Positions 26,746 through 34,901 of a stretch of 64,000 nucleotides of DNA are shown here, piece by piece. The notes under the pieces were generated by a model, which was not told the origin of the DNA, searched no databases, and worked only from the letters and a program-made list of their open reading frames with translations. The stretch is from NCBI RefSeq assembly GCF_017356015.1, contig NZ_JAFIQV010000010.1, positions 89,475 through 153,474 of the forward strand, read 5' to 3'. Made by a program: the position numbers and the translations under genes. The DNA is from Azospirillum sp. SYSU D00513. Its GTDB lineage: Bacteria; Pseudomonadota; Alphaproteobacteria; Azospirillales; Azospirillaceae. How positions within the stretch are numbered: the first letter of the stretch is position 1; every line of letters starts with the position of its first letter.

Positions 26746-27714
26746 ATGGCAATCACGGACGCGCAGCGCGCCTTGCGGGCGGGACGGATCGGGTCTTCCG
26801 ATGCGACCCGGATCATGGCGGGCAACTGGCTGTCTCTGTGGCAGGAGAAGACCGGCCGGGCCGAACCGGCGGATCTCGACCTCGTGGCCGCCGTACAGAT
26901 CGGCATCGCGACCGAACATTTGCACCCCCGCTTCGTGGAGCACGCGACCGGCGTTCCCTGCATGGCCGCCGACCGGACCTACGTCCATCCCCGGCATGAC
27001 TGGATCGTCGCGCACCCGGACTTCCTGACCTGGGACGCGCCGCTCTGGGACGGCTCGGCCCATCGCGGGGCGCCCGACACGGTGGTGGAGGCGAAGTTCA
27101 CCGGGGGCTACCAGTCCGACGCGGAACTGGCGCAGCGCTACTACTGGCAGCTCCAGCATCAGCTCATGGTGATGGGGCTGGAGCGGGGGCTGCTGTCGAT
27201 CCTGCGCCCGAACGGCCACGCGCTGGTGCGCATCCGCCGCAGCGATGAGGACTGCGAGCGGCTGATGGAGAACCTGGAGGCCTTCTGGTGGCACGTCGTC
27301 AACGACGTGGAGCCGTCCGACCCGGTGCCGCAGGAAGCTCCGGTCTATGAATCGCGCCGGGTGATCGACATGGCCCGGCACAACCGTTTCGTCTCTCTCG
27401 CCGCGATGCTGGTCGAGCAGCGCTCGACCGCGCTGGCGGTGAAGGAGGCGGAAGGCGCGCTGAAGGCCCTGATGCCGGCCGACGCGCGCGTGGCCTTCGC
27501 GGCCGGCCTCTATCTCGCGCGCGACCGCGAGGGACGCCTGTCGCTCCGTTACGGCGCGCCGCCCCGGCGGGCGCTGGATACCGCCGAGCCCTGGGAAGCA
27601 CCCGGGGCTCCCCTCGAGATGTCCCCTGACCCGAGCCCGCCATTCCAGGAGATGAGCCTGGAGGCCGCCCTGAGCGGCCGCTGGGGTGAGGGGAGAGACG
27701 AAACGCTTCTGTAA
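26746..27714 (+). CDS. YqaJ/lambda-exonuclease-family recombinase nuclease
   Basis: 322 residues. YqaJ-type PD-(D/E)XK nuclease: GSSDATRIM at 16-24, acidic residue in IGIATEHLHP (E58), VAHPDFLTWD (D92), EAK at 115-117 with the catalytic Glu and Lys, and the QLQHQLMVMG helix (about 135-144). Such nucleases resect one strand of double-stranded ends from phages and load a single-strand annealing protein. The C-terminal third is extra sequence of unknown fold, ending in a Pro-rich tail. It is first in a four-gene operon behind two LexA boxes, and the next gene encodes a probable annealing partner. GC content is like that of the neighbours, so transfer is not recent. Confidence 0.85.
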   Translation: MAITDAQRALRAGRIGSSDATRIMAGNWLSLWQEKTGRAEPADLDLVAAVQIGIATEHLHPRFVEHATGVPCMAADRTYVHPRHDWIVAHPDFLTWDAPLWDGSAHRGAPDTVVEAKFTGGYQSDAELAQRYYWQLQHQLMVMGLERGLLSILRPNGHALVRIRRSDEDCERLMENLEAFWWHVVNDVEPSDPVPQEAPVYESRRVIDMARHNRFVSLAAMLVEQRSTALAVKEAEGALKALMPADARVAFAAGLYLARDREGRLSLRYGAPPRRALDTAEPWEAPGAPLEMSPDPSPPFQEMSLEAALSGRWGEGRDETLL

Positions 27715-27726
27715 AAGGACCCGACC

Positions 27727-28527
27727 ATGGGACGCATGAGCAAGACCGACACCGTCGCCGAGACCGAGAAGCCGGAAACCACCACGGCGGCGGCCGCCAA
27801 GGCCGCGGCGGAGACGGCGGGGCCGGCTCCCCGCTACGACACGATGCAGCTTTGGAACCGCCTGAAGCGGACCGACCCCAAGGCGACCAAGCCCTTTACC
27901 CGCTCCGGCGGCTTCCGCGGCACGCAGATCGACCCGACCTGGCGCTTTCAGATGATGACGGAAGTGTTCGGGCCGATCGGCAAGGGCTGGGGCTACGAGC
28001 AGGTGGACTGGACCATCGCCGAGCGCATGGTCTTCATCTGCGCCCGCGTCTGGTACCTCGACCCGCAGAGCGGCGAGAAGTGCTTCACCGGCCCGCAGTG
28101 GGGCGGCACGGAGATGGTCCGCCGCCGCAACGGCATCGAGGCGCCCGACGACGAGTGCTTCAAGATGTCGATGACCGACGCCGTGGGTAAGTGCCTGCTG
28201 CAGATCGGCCTGGCCGCCGACGTCTACATGGGCCAGTTCGACGACAGCAAGTACCGGGAGGAGTCGGAGGCCTTCTACGCGGCCAAGGCCAACCCGGACC
28301 TCCAGCCGGAGGCCGTCGAGGCCTTCGAGGCCGAGGTGAAGAAGCGGCTCGGCGCCTGCGTGGACCTGGACGACCTGGAAGAGGTCTGGCGGGCCGGCGT
28401 CGGCACCCGGCTGCGCGAGATCGGGACCATCGACCGCGCGGCGCAGCACCGCATCACCGGGCTCTTCGCCCAGAAGAAGGCGGAGATCCTGAAGCGCGAG
28501 GAGGGCGAGGGCCGCGAGGCGGCCTGA
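27727..28527 (+). CDS. Probable Rad52-like single-strand annealing protein
   Basis: 266 residues, 12 bp after the exonuclease gene, RBS AAAGGA. After an Ala/Thr/Glu-rich N-terminus come TKPFTRSGGFRGTQIDPTWRFQMMTEVFGPIGKGWGYE (split over residues 54-91), strands ending in RVWYLD, and KMSMTDAVGKCLLQIGLAADVYMGQFDD (about 147-173). The order, beta sheet followed by a helix with TDAxxK and a G-xx-Y turn, matches the Rad52/Sak fold used by phage annealases (compare VTDALKRALR...Y of Rad52). A charged helical C-terminus follows. Position next to a YqaJ nuclease strongly supports this. Assignment is by pattern, not by alignment. Confidence 0.65.
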   Translation: MGRMSKTDTVAETEKPETTTAAAAKAAAETAGPAPRYDTMQLWNRLKRTDPKATKPFTRSGGFRGTQIDPTWRFQMMTEVFGPIGKGWGYEQVDWTIAERMVFICARVWYLDPQSGEKCFTGPQWGGTEMVRRRNGIEAPDDECFKMSMTDAVGKCLLQIGLAADVYMGQFDDSKYREESEAFYAAKANPDLQPEAVEAFEAEVKKRLGACVDLDDLEEVWRAGVGTRLREIGTIDRAAQHRITGLFAQKKAEILKREEGEGREAA

Positions 28528-28565
28528 GCCCTTTTCGAGAAGATGTTTCCACCAGGGAGGCCGAC

Positions 28566-28874
28566 ATGGCGGGCCCACAGCACGGCGAACGCTCCCCCAG
28601 CGGGCTCTTCCGCATGAGCAGCTGGGAGGGCGAGATGGAACGGACCCACGCCCAGCTCCCGCGCTGGTACTGGGACGCGGCGGCCCGGCGGCGGCATTAC
28701 GCCCGCTGGGTCGAGGCGGAGGCGGAAACGCTGGCCATGCGGCTGGCGGGACTGCTGCGCCCGGACACGCCGGCCGAGACGGCCGGCCCCGCCCGCGCCC
28801 TGGTGGAGTCGCTGGCGCGCGACGCCGATTGGGCCCGGCATATGGACGAACGGCCGCTGCGCGAAGCGGCGTGA
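28566..28874 (+). CDS. Small helical protein of the recombination operon
   Basis: 102 residues from the ATG at 28566 with AGGGAGG upstream. It is rich in Trp, Arg and Ala, with a Trp/Tyr-rich patch (LPRWYWDAAARRRHYARWVEAEAETLAMRLAGLL, shown here as a description of residues 36-69 region) and a predicted helical C-terminus. No known domain. Third gene of the SOS-type operon; could be an accessory DNA-binding or protein-binding factor, which is inference. Confidence 0.65.
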   Translation: MAGPQHGERSPSGLFRMSSWEGEMERTHAQLPRWYWDAAARRRHYARWVEAEAETLAMRLAGLLRPDTPAETAGPARALVESLARDADWARHMDERPLREAA

Positions 28875-28893
28875 TCGAGAAGGATCGGCAGCC

Positions 28894-29187
28894 ATGACGA
28901 GAATGGTCATGAAGACCGGCGTGTCGGCGAAGGGCATGACCATCGAGGAGGTCCAGGCCCGCCTGCGCGCCGCGCACGCCCGCATCGGGCGGAACGGGCG
29001 ATTCGCCCTGACCCTTAGCCTCGACGGGCGGGAGGAGTGCTACATCACGCACTGGTTCCGGCCCGAACCCCACGCCTTCGAGGACTGCAAGGCCGTGGGC
29101 TCCGGCACCACGGCGGAATGCCTGGAGGCGCTGGAACGCTACGTCGCCGCCTACCGGCCCGAACCGGTGATGATGGCGGCGGAGTGA
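28894..29187 (+). CDS. Small conserved-type protein, last gene of recombination operon
   Basis: 97 residues with a coiled start ([20 protein letters not shown]), a two- or three-strand beta section ([20 protein letters not shown]) and a closing helix ([17 protein letters not shown]). Two Cys are far apart. No recognised family. It is 19 bp after the previous gene and followed within 45 bp by a strong terminator, marking the end of the operon. Function unknown. Confidence 0.65.
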   Translation: MTRMVMKTGVSAKGMTIEEVQARLRAAHARIGRNGRFALTLSLDGREECYITHWFRPEPHAFEDCKAVGSGTTAECLEALERYVAAYRPEPVMMAAE

Positions 29188-29230
29188 CCCCGGCCGGCCC
29201 GGCAGGGCGGACCACCGGAATGCCTGATGG

Positions 29231-29265
29231 AAAGCCCCCGATCCCATGCGGACCGGGGGCTTTTT
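29231..29265 (+). terminator. Rho-independent terminator of the recombination operon
   Basis: aagcccccg (29232-29240) pairs with cgggggctt (29254-29262), a 13-base loop, and a run of five T ends the structure. This is the best canonical terminator in the region. Confidence 0.85.
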
Positions 29266-29405
29266 CATGCCCGGACGGAAGGGCCCGGACGGCATACCCC
29301 CTCGGCCTGCCAAGCGGGCGGCTTGCCGGATGGCCGGTCCTCGGCTTCAATGTCGGGACGGGAGGAGACCGAAGGTCCCCGAAAGCAAAAAGGGCGGAAA
29401 GACCG

Positions 29406-30542
29406 ATGCGATTGACCGAAGAGCAGGTGATGGTGCGCGAGATGGCGCGCCGCTTCGCCGAGGACCGGCTGGCCCCCATGGCCGCCGAGCGCGACCGCAA
29501 CCACGCCTTTCCCGCCGCGGAAGTGGCGGAAATGGGCGAACTCGGCCTCATGGGCATGATCGTGCCGGAGGATTGGGGCGGCTCGGGAACCGATTTCGTG
29601 GCCTACGCCCTGGCCCTGGAAGAAATTGCGGCGGGCGAGGGCGCGACCTCCACCATCATGGCCGTCCACAACTCGCTGGGCTGCGCGTCGGTGCTGAAGT
29701 TCGGCACGGACGAGCAGAAGGACCGCTTCCTGCGGCCGATGGCGCGCGGTGACATGCTGGCCTGCTTCTGCCTGACCGAGCCGCAGGCGGGATCCGACGC
29801 GGCGGCGATCCAGACGCGCGCGGTGAGGGACGGCGACCATTACGTCCTGAACGGCTCCAAACAGTTCATCAGCACCGGCAGCACCGCGAAGCTGGCGCTG
29901 GTCTTCGCCGTGACCGACCCGGTGGCCGGACGCAAGGGCATCTCGGCCTTCCTGGTGCCGACCGACACGCCGGGTTACCGCGTGGCGCGGATCGAGGAAA
30001 AGCTGGGCCAGAACGCCTCGGATACCTGCCACATCCAGTTCGAGGATTGCCGGGTCCCGGCCGCCTTCCGGCTCGGCGCGGAGGGCGAGGGATACCGGAT
30101 CGCGCTCGCCAACCTGGAGGGCGGGCGAATCGGCATCGCCGCCCAGGCCGTGGGCATGGCCCGTTCCGCCTACGAGGCGGCCCTGCGCTACGCCAAGGAA
30201 CGGCAGAGTTTCGGCACGGCCATCGTGAACCACCAGGCGGTCGCCTTCCGCCTCGCCGACATGGCGACGCGGATCGAGGCGGCGCGCCAGCTCGTGCTGC
30301 ACGCCGCCGCCCTGCGCGACGCGGAGGTGCCCTGCCTCAAGGAGGCGGCGATGGCGAAGCTCTTCGCGTCGGAGGCGGCGGAGCGGGTGTGCGCCGACGC
30401 CATCCAGGTTCATGGCGGCTACGGCTACCTGAAGGACTTCCCGGTCGAGCGGATCTACCGCGACGTCCGGGTCTGCTCGATCTACGAGGGGACGTCCGAC
30501 ATCCAGCGGCTCATCATCTCCCGCCAGATCGTTTCCGGCTGA
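29406..30542 (+). CDS. Acyl-CoA dehydrogenase
   Basis: 378 residues from the ATG at 29406, typical for short/branched-chain acyl-CoA dehydrogenases. Visible motifs: [14 protein letters not shown] (FAD/substrate signature), GSKQFISTG, and the C-terminal [22 protein letters not shown] with catalytic base E361 in [10 protein letters not shown]. It oxidises acyl-CoA with FAD and passes electrons to ETF in beta-oxidation or branched-chain amino-acid breakdown. It stands alone here; neither ETF nor other catabolic genes are adjacent. A hairpin at 30562-30588 follows. Confidence 0.95.
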   Translation: MRLTEEQVMVREMARRFAEDRLAPMAAERDRNHAFPAAEVAEMGELGLMGMIVPEDWGGSGTDFVAYALALEEIAAGEGATSTIMAVHNSLGCASVLKFGTDEQKDRFLRPMARGDMLACFCLTEPQAGSDAAAIQTRAVRDGDHYVLNGSKQFISTGSTAKLALVFAVTDPVAGRKGISAFLVPTDTPGYRVARIEEKLGQNASDTCHIQFEDCRVPAAFRLGAEGEGYRIALANLEGGRIGIAAQAVGMARSAYEAALRYAKERQSFGTAIVNHQAVAFRLADMATRIEAARQLVLHAAALRDAEVPCLKEAAMAKLFASEAAERVCADAIQVHGGYGYLKDFPVERIYRDVRVCSIYEGTSDIQRLIISRQIVSG

Positions 30543-30953
30543 CCGGAGGCCGGCTGGCCCGCCGGGGCGGCGCAGTCCTCCGCCCCGGAGCGGGTCCCGC
30601 AATAGCAGACCGGGCGCGCCTGCACCGTGCGGCGCGCCGCGGCGGTGGGGCGTGCCTGCCGCTCGCACCGGCGTTCGCCGTCTCCGATGGTCTTCAGGGC
30701 CCTGTTCATTCCGGTCTTCCGAATCGGGAGAGGATCGGGACCGGCCGTCATGCCCGCCCACGCAGCACGGTCATAACACCATCGTTGCGTGACCCGGTGA
30801 TTTCACCTTGAGGGTATTTTTGTGTCGCGAAAGGGCGCGACTGTTTCAGCATCTTTATGAGATGGCGATTTACAAGGGAGTGCGTTACCGTCTTGTAACC
30901 AATTGCGTGCACCCGATTGCTGGGCTATGAAGGGTACCGGGAGGTGGGGTCTC
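30543..30953 (+). other. Intergenic region before the OmpR-type regulator
   Basis: 411 bp without a credible gene. The first part has a GC hairpin ccggggcgg/ccgccccgg (30562-30570, 30580-30588) probably ending the acyl-CoA dehydrogenase transcript. The last 160 bp are clearly more AT-rich than the surroundings (gggtatttttgtgtcgcg, catctttatgag, gtcttgtaacc) and should hold the promoter of the regulator at 30954. I see no conserved RNA. Confidence 0.5.
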
Positions 30954-31667
30954 ATGCATATTCTCGCGGTCGATGATGACGAACCCGTAAGAGAGCTGCT
31001 CGCGTCGTATCTGGCGGCGGAAGGCTACCGTGTGTCCACGGCGCCCGACACGGCCACGGCGAAGCAGTGCCTTGGCGGCGATCCGATCGATCTCGTCGTG
31101 TGCGACCTCCGCCTGCCGGACGGCGACGGCCTCGGGCTCGTGCGCCAGATCCGCGCCGAGTCGCATATTCCCGTCATTATCCTGTCCTCGAAGGACCAGG
31201 ACATCGACCGGATCGTCGGGCTGGAACTCGGTGCCGACGACTACCTGACCAAGCCCTTCAACCCGCGCGAACTGCTGGCCCGGATCAAGGCGGTCCTGCG
31301 CCGAGCCTCGGGCGAAGCCCGGCCGGCTCGCAACGCCGAGGATCTGCGCGCGGTCGTCCAGTTCGCGAGCTGGGAGCTGGACCTCACCGCCCAGCGGCTG
31401 CGCGGACAGGACGGGCGGGACGTGGAGTTGACCCGCGCCGAGTTCGGCCTGCTGTCCGCCTTCGTGAAGCGGCCGCAGCGCGTGCTGACGCGCGACCAGC
31501 TGCTCGACCTCACCCGCGCCGACGGGACGGAGGTGTTCGACCGTTCCATCGACGTGCTGATCCTGCGCCTGCGCCGCAAGATCGAGGCGAACCCGAAGGA
31601 ACCGCGCATCATCAAGACCGAGCGCGGGGCCGGCTACGTCTTCGACGCCAAGGTCCGCGCCGTCTGA
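30954..31667 (+). CDS. OmpR/PhoB-family response regulator
   Basis: 237 residues from the ATG at 30954 (GGGAGGTGGGG upstream). Receiver: VDDDEP at 6-11, phospho-acceptor D51 in VVCDLRLPDGDG, ILSSKD and LTKPFNPREL. C-terminal winged helix: VELTRAEFGLLSAFVKRPQRVLTRDQLL and DRSIDVLILRLRRKIE, ending RGAGYVF, typical of OmpR/PhoB output domains. No sensor kinase is adjacent, so its partner is elsewhere. The AT-rich upstream region suggests a regulated promoter. Confidence 0.93.
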   Translation: MHILAVDDDEPVRELLASYLAAEGYRVSTAPDTATAKQCLGGDPIDLVVCDLRLPDGDGLGLVRQIRAESHIPVIILSSKDQDIDRIVGLELGADDYLTKPFNPRELLARIKAVLRRASGEARPARNAEDLRAVVQFASWELDLTAQRLRGQDGRDVELTRAEFGLLSAFVKRPQRVLTRDQLLDLTRADGTEVFDRSIDVLILRLRRKIEANPKEPRIIKTERGAGYVFDAKVRAV

Positions 31668-31749
31668 GCCTCGGGACCGTGATCCCCTGGACCGGGGGCC
31701 GGGACGCGCGCTAGCCTTTCCCGAAAGAGCAACGGGGAGGGCAGGGTGC

Positions 31750-32352
31750 ATGGGCGGGGCCATCGACTTCTATTTCGACTTCGCATCTCCCTACGGCTAT
31801 TTCGCCAGCTTGACGGTCGACGCGGTGGCGGCGCGCCACGGACGGGCGGTCCGCTGGCGCCCCATCCTGCTCGGTGCCGTCTTCAAGGTCACCGGCATGA
31901 AGCCCGTCCTGTCGCAGCCCTTGCGCGGCGAATACCTGACGCATGACGTCGGCCGGATCGCCCGGTTCACCGGCGCCCCCTTCACTTTCCCCGAATCCAT
32001 GCCGGTCAACGGGCTGGCGGCCTGCCGCGCCTACTGGTGGCTCGCCGACCGGCATCCGGAAGAGGCGAAGCTACTCGCCCAGTCCCTCCTCTCCGACCAT
32101 TGGGTGAAGGGGCTGGACATCGGCCCGGCGGAACGGGTCGTGGAGGCCGCAGGGCGGCTTGGCCACGACCCGGCGACCGTATCAGCGGCACTGGGCGACG
32201 ACCAAGTCAAGGCGCGGCTGCGCGACGAGGTGGACGAGGCCATCGGGCACGGCGTCTTCGGCTCCCCCTTCTTCATCGTGGACGACGAGCCCTTCTGGGG
32301 GTGGGACCGTCTGGACATGCTGGACCGCTGGCTCGAAACTGGGGGCTGGTGA
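31750..32352 (+). CDS. 2-hydroxychromene-2-carboxylate isomerase-like (DsbA/kappa GST fold)
   Basis: 200 residues. DFYFDFASPYGYF at 6-18 is the hallmark of HCCA isomerases, with a Ser (S13) in place of the DsbA cysteine and glutathione binding through it. Later FPESMPVNGLAACRAYWW and the cis-Pro region GVFGSPFFIVDDEPFWGWDRLD complete the family pattern. The enzyme class isomerises naphthalene-pathway intermediates, but most genomic members have unknown substrates. It is 22 bp before csaA and may be co-transcribed. Confidence 0.9.
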   Translation: MGGAIDFYFDFASPYGYFASLTVDAVAARHGRAVRWRPILLGAVFKVTGMKPVLSQPLRGEYLTHDVGRIARFTGAPFTFPESMPVNGLAACRAYWWLADRHPEEAKLLAQSLLSDHWVKGLDIGPAERVVEAAGRLGHDPATVSAALGDDQVKARLRDEVDEAIGHGVFGSPFFIVDDEPFWGWDRLDMLDRWLETGGW

Positions 32353-32374
32353 CCAACCCCAAACGAGAGAGCGC

Positions 32375-32710
32375 ATGACCATCAGTTTCGACGATTTCAT
32401 GAAGGTGGATATCCGCGTCGGCACCATCGTGGCGGTGGAGGCCTTTCCGGAGGCGCGCAAGCCCGCCTACAAGCTGACCGTCGATTTCGGCGCGGAGATC
32501 GGCACGAAGCGCAGTTCGGCGCAGGTGACGAAGCACTACACGGCCGAGGAGCTGGTCGGGCGGCAGATCCTGGCCGTCGTGAACTTCCCGCCCAAGCGGA
32601 TCGGCCCTTTCATGAGCGAGGTGCTGTGCCTCGGCCTGCCGGACGGCGAGGACGGGGTGGTGCTGATCGGCCCGACGAAGGGCGTTCCCGATGGCGGGCG
32701 GCTTTTCTGA
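32375..32710 (+). CDS. csaA: tRNA-binding / secretion chaperone-like protein CsaA
   Basis: 111 residues from the ATG at 32375. FMKVDIRVGTIVAVEAFPEARKP, followed by LTVDFGAEIGTKRSSAQVT and the end GPTKGVPDGGRLF, is the CsaA signature: a dimeric OB-fold related to the anticodon-binding domain of Met/Phe-tRNA synthetases. Proposed roles are tRNA binding and export chaperone activity. RBS AGAGAG precedes. Length equals that of the B. subtilis protein (about 110). Confidence 0.93.
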   Translation: MTISFDDFMKVDIRVGTIVAVEAFPEARKPAYKLTVDFGAEIGTKRSSAQVTKHYTAEELVGRQILAVVNFPPKRIGPFMSEVLCLGLPDGEDGVVLIGPTKGVPDGGRLF

Positions 32711-32737
32711 GCCGGGTCGCCGCCCGCCGCCGGACGG

Positions 32738-34105
32738 TTAAACCGGCAGCCGGATCAGCACGCGCAGGCCGCCCATGGGGCTGTCGTCGAGCGTGACGTC
32801 GCCGCCATGGCCGCGCATGACGTCGCGCGCGATGGTCATGCCCAGCCCGGCTCCGCCGGTGTCCCGGTTGCGCGACTGGTCCAGCCGGAAGAAGGGACGG
32901 AAGACCTCCTCCCGCATCGCGGCCGGGATGCCCGGCCCGTTGTCGTCGAGCGTGATCACGACGGCGTTGCGCCGCCGCTCCGCCGTGACCCGGATCAGGG
33001 TGGCGTGGCGGCGAGCGTTGCCCAACAGGTTGGCGAGCCCGCGGCGCATGGCGATGGGGCGCAAGGGGAGCAGCAGATCGGGCGGCACCTCCGCCTCGAC
33101 GTCGGCCCCTTCGCGCCGGGCGTTGGCGACCGCCTCGTTCAGCAGGCGGGTCAGGTCGGTCGGCTGTGCGGCTTCCGTGCCTTCACCGCGCGCGAAGGAC
33201 AGGTAACCTTCGATCATGGTTTCCATCTCGGCGACATCGGCGGCCAGCTCCTCGACCTCCGGCCCCTCGCCGATCATGTCCAGGGCGAGCTTCATGCGCG
33301 TCAGCGGCGTGCGCAGGTCATGGCTGACGCCGGCCAGCATTTCGGTTCGCTGTGTGATCTGGCGCCGGATGCGTTCGCGCATCAGCAGGAAGGCGGCGGC
33401 GGCCTGCCGTACCTCCGTGGCGCCCTCGGGCTTGAAGTCCAGCACGTCGCCGCCCTTGCCCAGCGCCTCGGCGGCGGCGGCCAGCCGCTTTATGGGGCGG
33501 ATCTGGTTGCGCATGAAGATGATGGCGACGGCGAACAGCACCAGGGCGGAGCCGGTCATCCAGAGGATGAAGATGTAGCTGGTCGGGCTGAACAAGCGGC
33601 GTTCCGGAGACAGGACGGAGAGCACGCCGTCGGGCATCTGCAGGCGGATTTCGTACCAGTTGTCCTGCACGCCGCCAGAGATGGTAAAGGGGCGCCGCAC
33701 GCGCTGGTCGAGGGCGTCGCTGAGAGTGCGCTCCAGAAGCCCGCTCGGGCTAGGATGCGTCTGCGGCAGGGTGCGGCCGGGCTCCAGCGTGACGATCAGG
33801 TTCGTGGTGCGCGCCGCCATGACCAGCGTCCAGTTCCGCCCGTCCGGCGTCGGGTCGCGCTCCAGGAACTCGACGATCATGGCGATGTCGCCGGCCACCG
33901 AACTGGCCAGCCGGTTGGTCATGGTGTCCCAATGCCGATCATAGAAGATCCAGGTCGCCACGGCCTGCGCCAGGATCACCGGCGTCACGATGATGAGCAG
34001 GGACCGCCCGAACAGGGTGCGCGGCAGGAAACGCTTGATCCAGCTTGCCGGGCCGGACCGCGCGCGCCACCGGGACCGCGGCGGCCCCGCGGTTCCGGCG
34101 GTCAT
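32738..34105 (-). CDS. Membrane sensor histidine kinase (EnvZ-like)
   Basis: 455 residues. Membrane helices at about 33-53 and 178-198 frame a periplasmic domain; HAMP (RNQIRPIKRLAAAAEALGKG) follows. H262 lies in AGVSHDLRTPLTRMK, the N box reads LANLLGNARRHA and the G box DNGPGIPAAMREEVFRPFFRLD, then GGAGLGMTIARDVM. Its start overlaps the end of the response regulator (4 bp), so the pair is co-translated. Overall architecture is EnvZ-type. With the upstream regulator and MarR gene it resembles the pet-linked signalling locus of alphaproteobacteria, where the exact stimulus is not settled. Confidence 0.93.
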   Translation of the reverse strand: MTAGTAGPPRSRWRARSGPASWIKRFLPRTLFGRSLLIIVTPVILAQAVATWIFYDRHWDTMTNRLASSVAGDIAMIVEFLERDPTPDGRNWTLVMAARTTNLIVTLEPGRTLPQTHPSPSGLLERTLSDALDQRVRRPFTISGGVQDNWYEIRLQMPDGVLSVLSPERRLFSPTSYIFILWMTGSALVLFAVAIIFMRNQIRPIKRLAAAAEALGKGGDVLDFKPEGATEVRQAAAAFLLMRERIRRQITQRTEMLAGVSHDLRTPLTRMKLALDMIGEGPEVEELAADVAEMETMIEGYLSFARGEGTEAAQPTDLTRLLNEAVANARREGADVEAEVPPDLLLPLRPIAMRRGLANLLGNARRHATLIRVTAERRRNAVVITLDDNGPGIPAAMREEVFRPFFRLDQSRNRDTGGAGLGMTIARDVMRGHGGDVTLDDSPMGGLRVLIRLPV

Positions 34106-34830
34106 GTATCGGGCCTCAGCACATAACCCTCGCCGCGCACGGTGTGCAAGTAGCGCGGCTCGCGCGGGTCGGCCTCGATCTTGCGGCGCAGGCGGGTCAC
34201 CTGCACGTCGATGGCGCGGGCGTTCCCGGCGATCCGGCAGCGCTCGGTCAACTCCTCGCGGCTGAAGGTCACGCCGGGGGAGGCGGCGAGGATGCGCAGC
34301 AGCCCCGATTCGGCCGTCGTCAGCCGGACGGTCTCCTCCCCGGCGCGCAGCTCGTCGCGGTCGGGCAGGTAGAGGTAGCGGCCGAGCTTCACCGGCCCCA
34401 GCCTCACCGCCGTAGCGGTTCCGGCCGCGGGCTCGGCCGGCCGCACAGCCTGGCGCCGCAGGATCGAGTTGATCCGCAGGAGGAGTTCGCGCGGCTGGAA
34501 GGGCTTGGCGAGATAGTCGTCGGCCCCGGCCTCCAGCCCGGCGATCCGGTCGTCGGGCTCGCCCCGCGCGGTCAGCAGCAGGATGGGCACGTCGCTCTCG
34601 TGCCGGAGCGACTCGGTCAGCTCCAGCCCGGTCTCGCCGGGCATCATGATGTCGAGCACGAGCAGGTCGAAATCGAGGCTGGCGAGCATGGCGCGCGCGG
34701 CGGCCGCATCCCTGGCGCCGCTCACCAGAAAGCCGTTCCCGCTCAGATACTTGCTCAGCAGCTCGCGCAGCCGGGTGTCGTCGTCGACAACCAGGATGTG
34801 CGGCTGAAGCTCGGTGTCGTCCTCCGTCAT
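34102..34830 (-). CDS. petR: OmpR-family response regulator (PetR-like)
   Basis: 242 residues. Receiver: VVDDDTR at 14-20, phospho-acceptor D60 in LVLDIMMPGETG, LLTARG and LAKPFQPREL. Winged-helix output: VRLTTAESGLLRILAASPGVTFSREEL, AIDVQVTRLRRKIEADPREPRYLHTVRGEGYVL. The gene order MarR-like, OmpR-like, kinase on one strand matches petP-petR of Rhodobacter-type genomes, where petABC (cytochrome bc1) lies nearby; here petABC is not in the window. The symbol rests on this order and is moderately sure. Confidence 0.85.
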   Translation of the reverse strand: MTEDDTELQPHILVVDDDTRLRELLSKYLSGNGFLVSGARDAAAARAMLASLDFDLLVLDIMMPGETGLELTESLRHESDVPILLLTARGEPDDRIAGLEAGADDYLAKPFQPRELLLRINSILRRQAVRPAEPAAGTATAVRLGPVKLGRYLYLPDRDELRAGEETVRLTTAESGLLRILAASPGVTFSREELTERCRIAGNARAIDVQVTRLRRKIEADPREPRYLHTVRGEGYVLRPDT

Positions 34831-34901
34831 GGGCCGACTATAGCGCGCCCGGCAGCCGGGTACAAAAGGCCCCGTCGCCGAATCCCGGGAGGGGATGTTG
34901 G

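Noticed and set aside
26589..26999. Plus-strand frame starting MAKLAVLLLFLK
   Set aside because: It overlaps the promoter/LexA region and runs into the exonuclease gene out of phase; the Leu-rich start is only the T-rich operator being translated.
26376..29300. Possibility of a complete prophage
   Set aside because: No integrase, terminase, portal, tail, lysis or replication genes are visible on either side, and base composition is like the host; only a module is supported.
30543..30707. Minus-strand small frame (MNRALKTIGDGERRCERQ...) after acyl-CoA dehydrogenase
   Set aside because: Overlaps a GC hairpin that ends the dehydrogenase transcript and has no ribosome-binding site; no family recognised.
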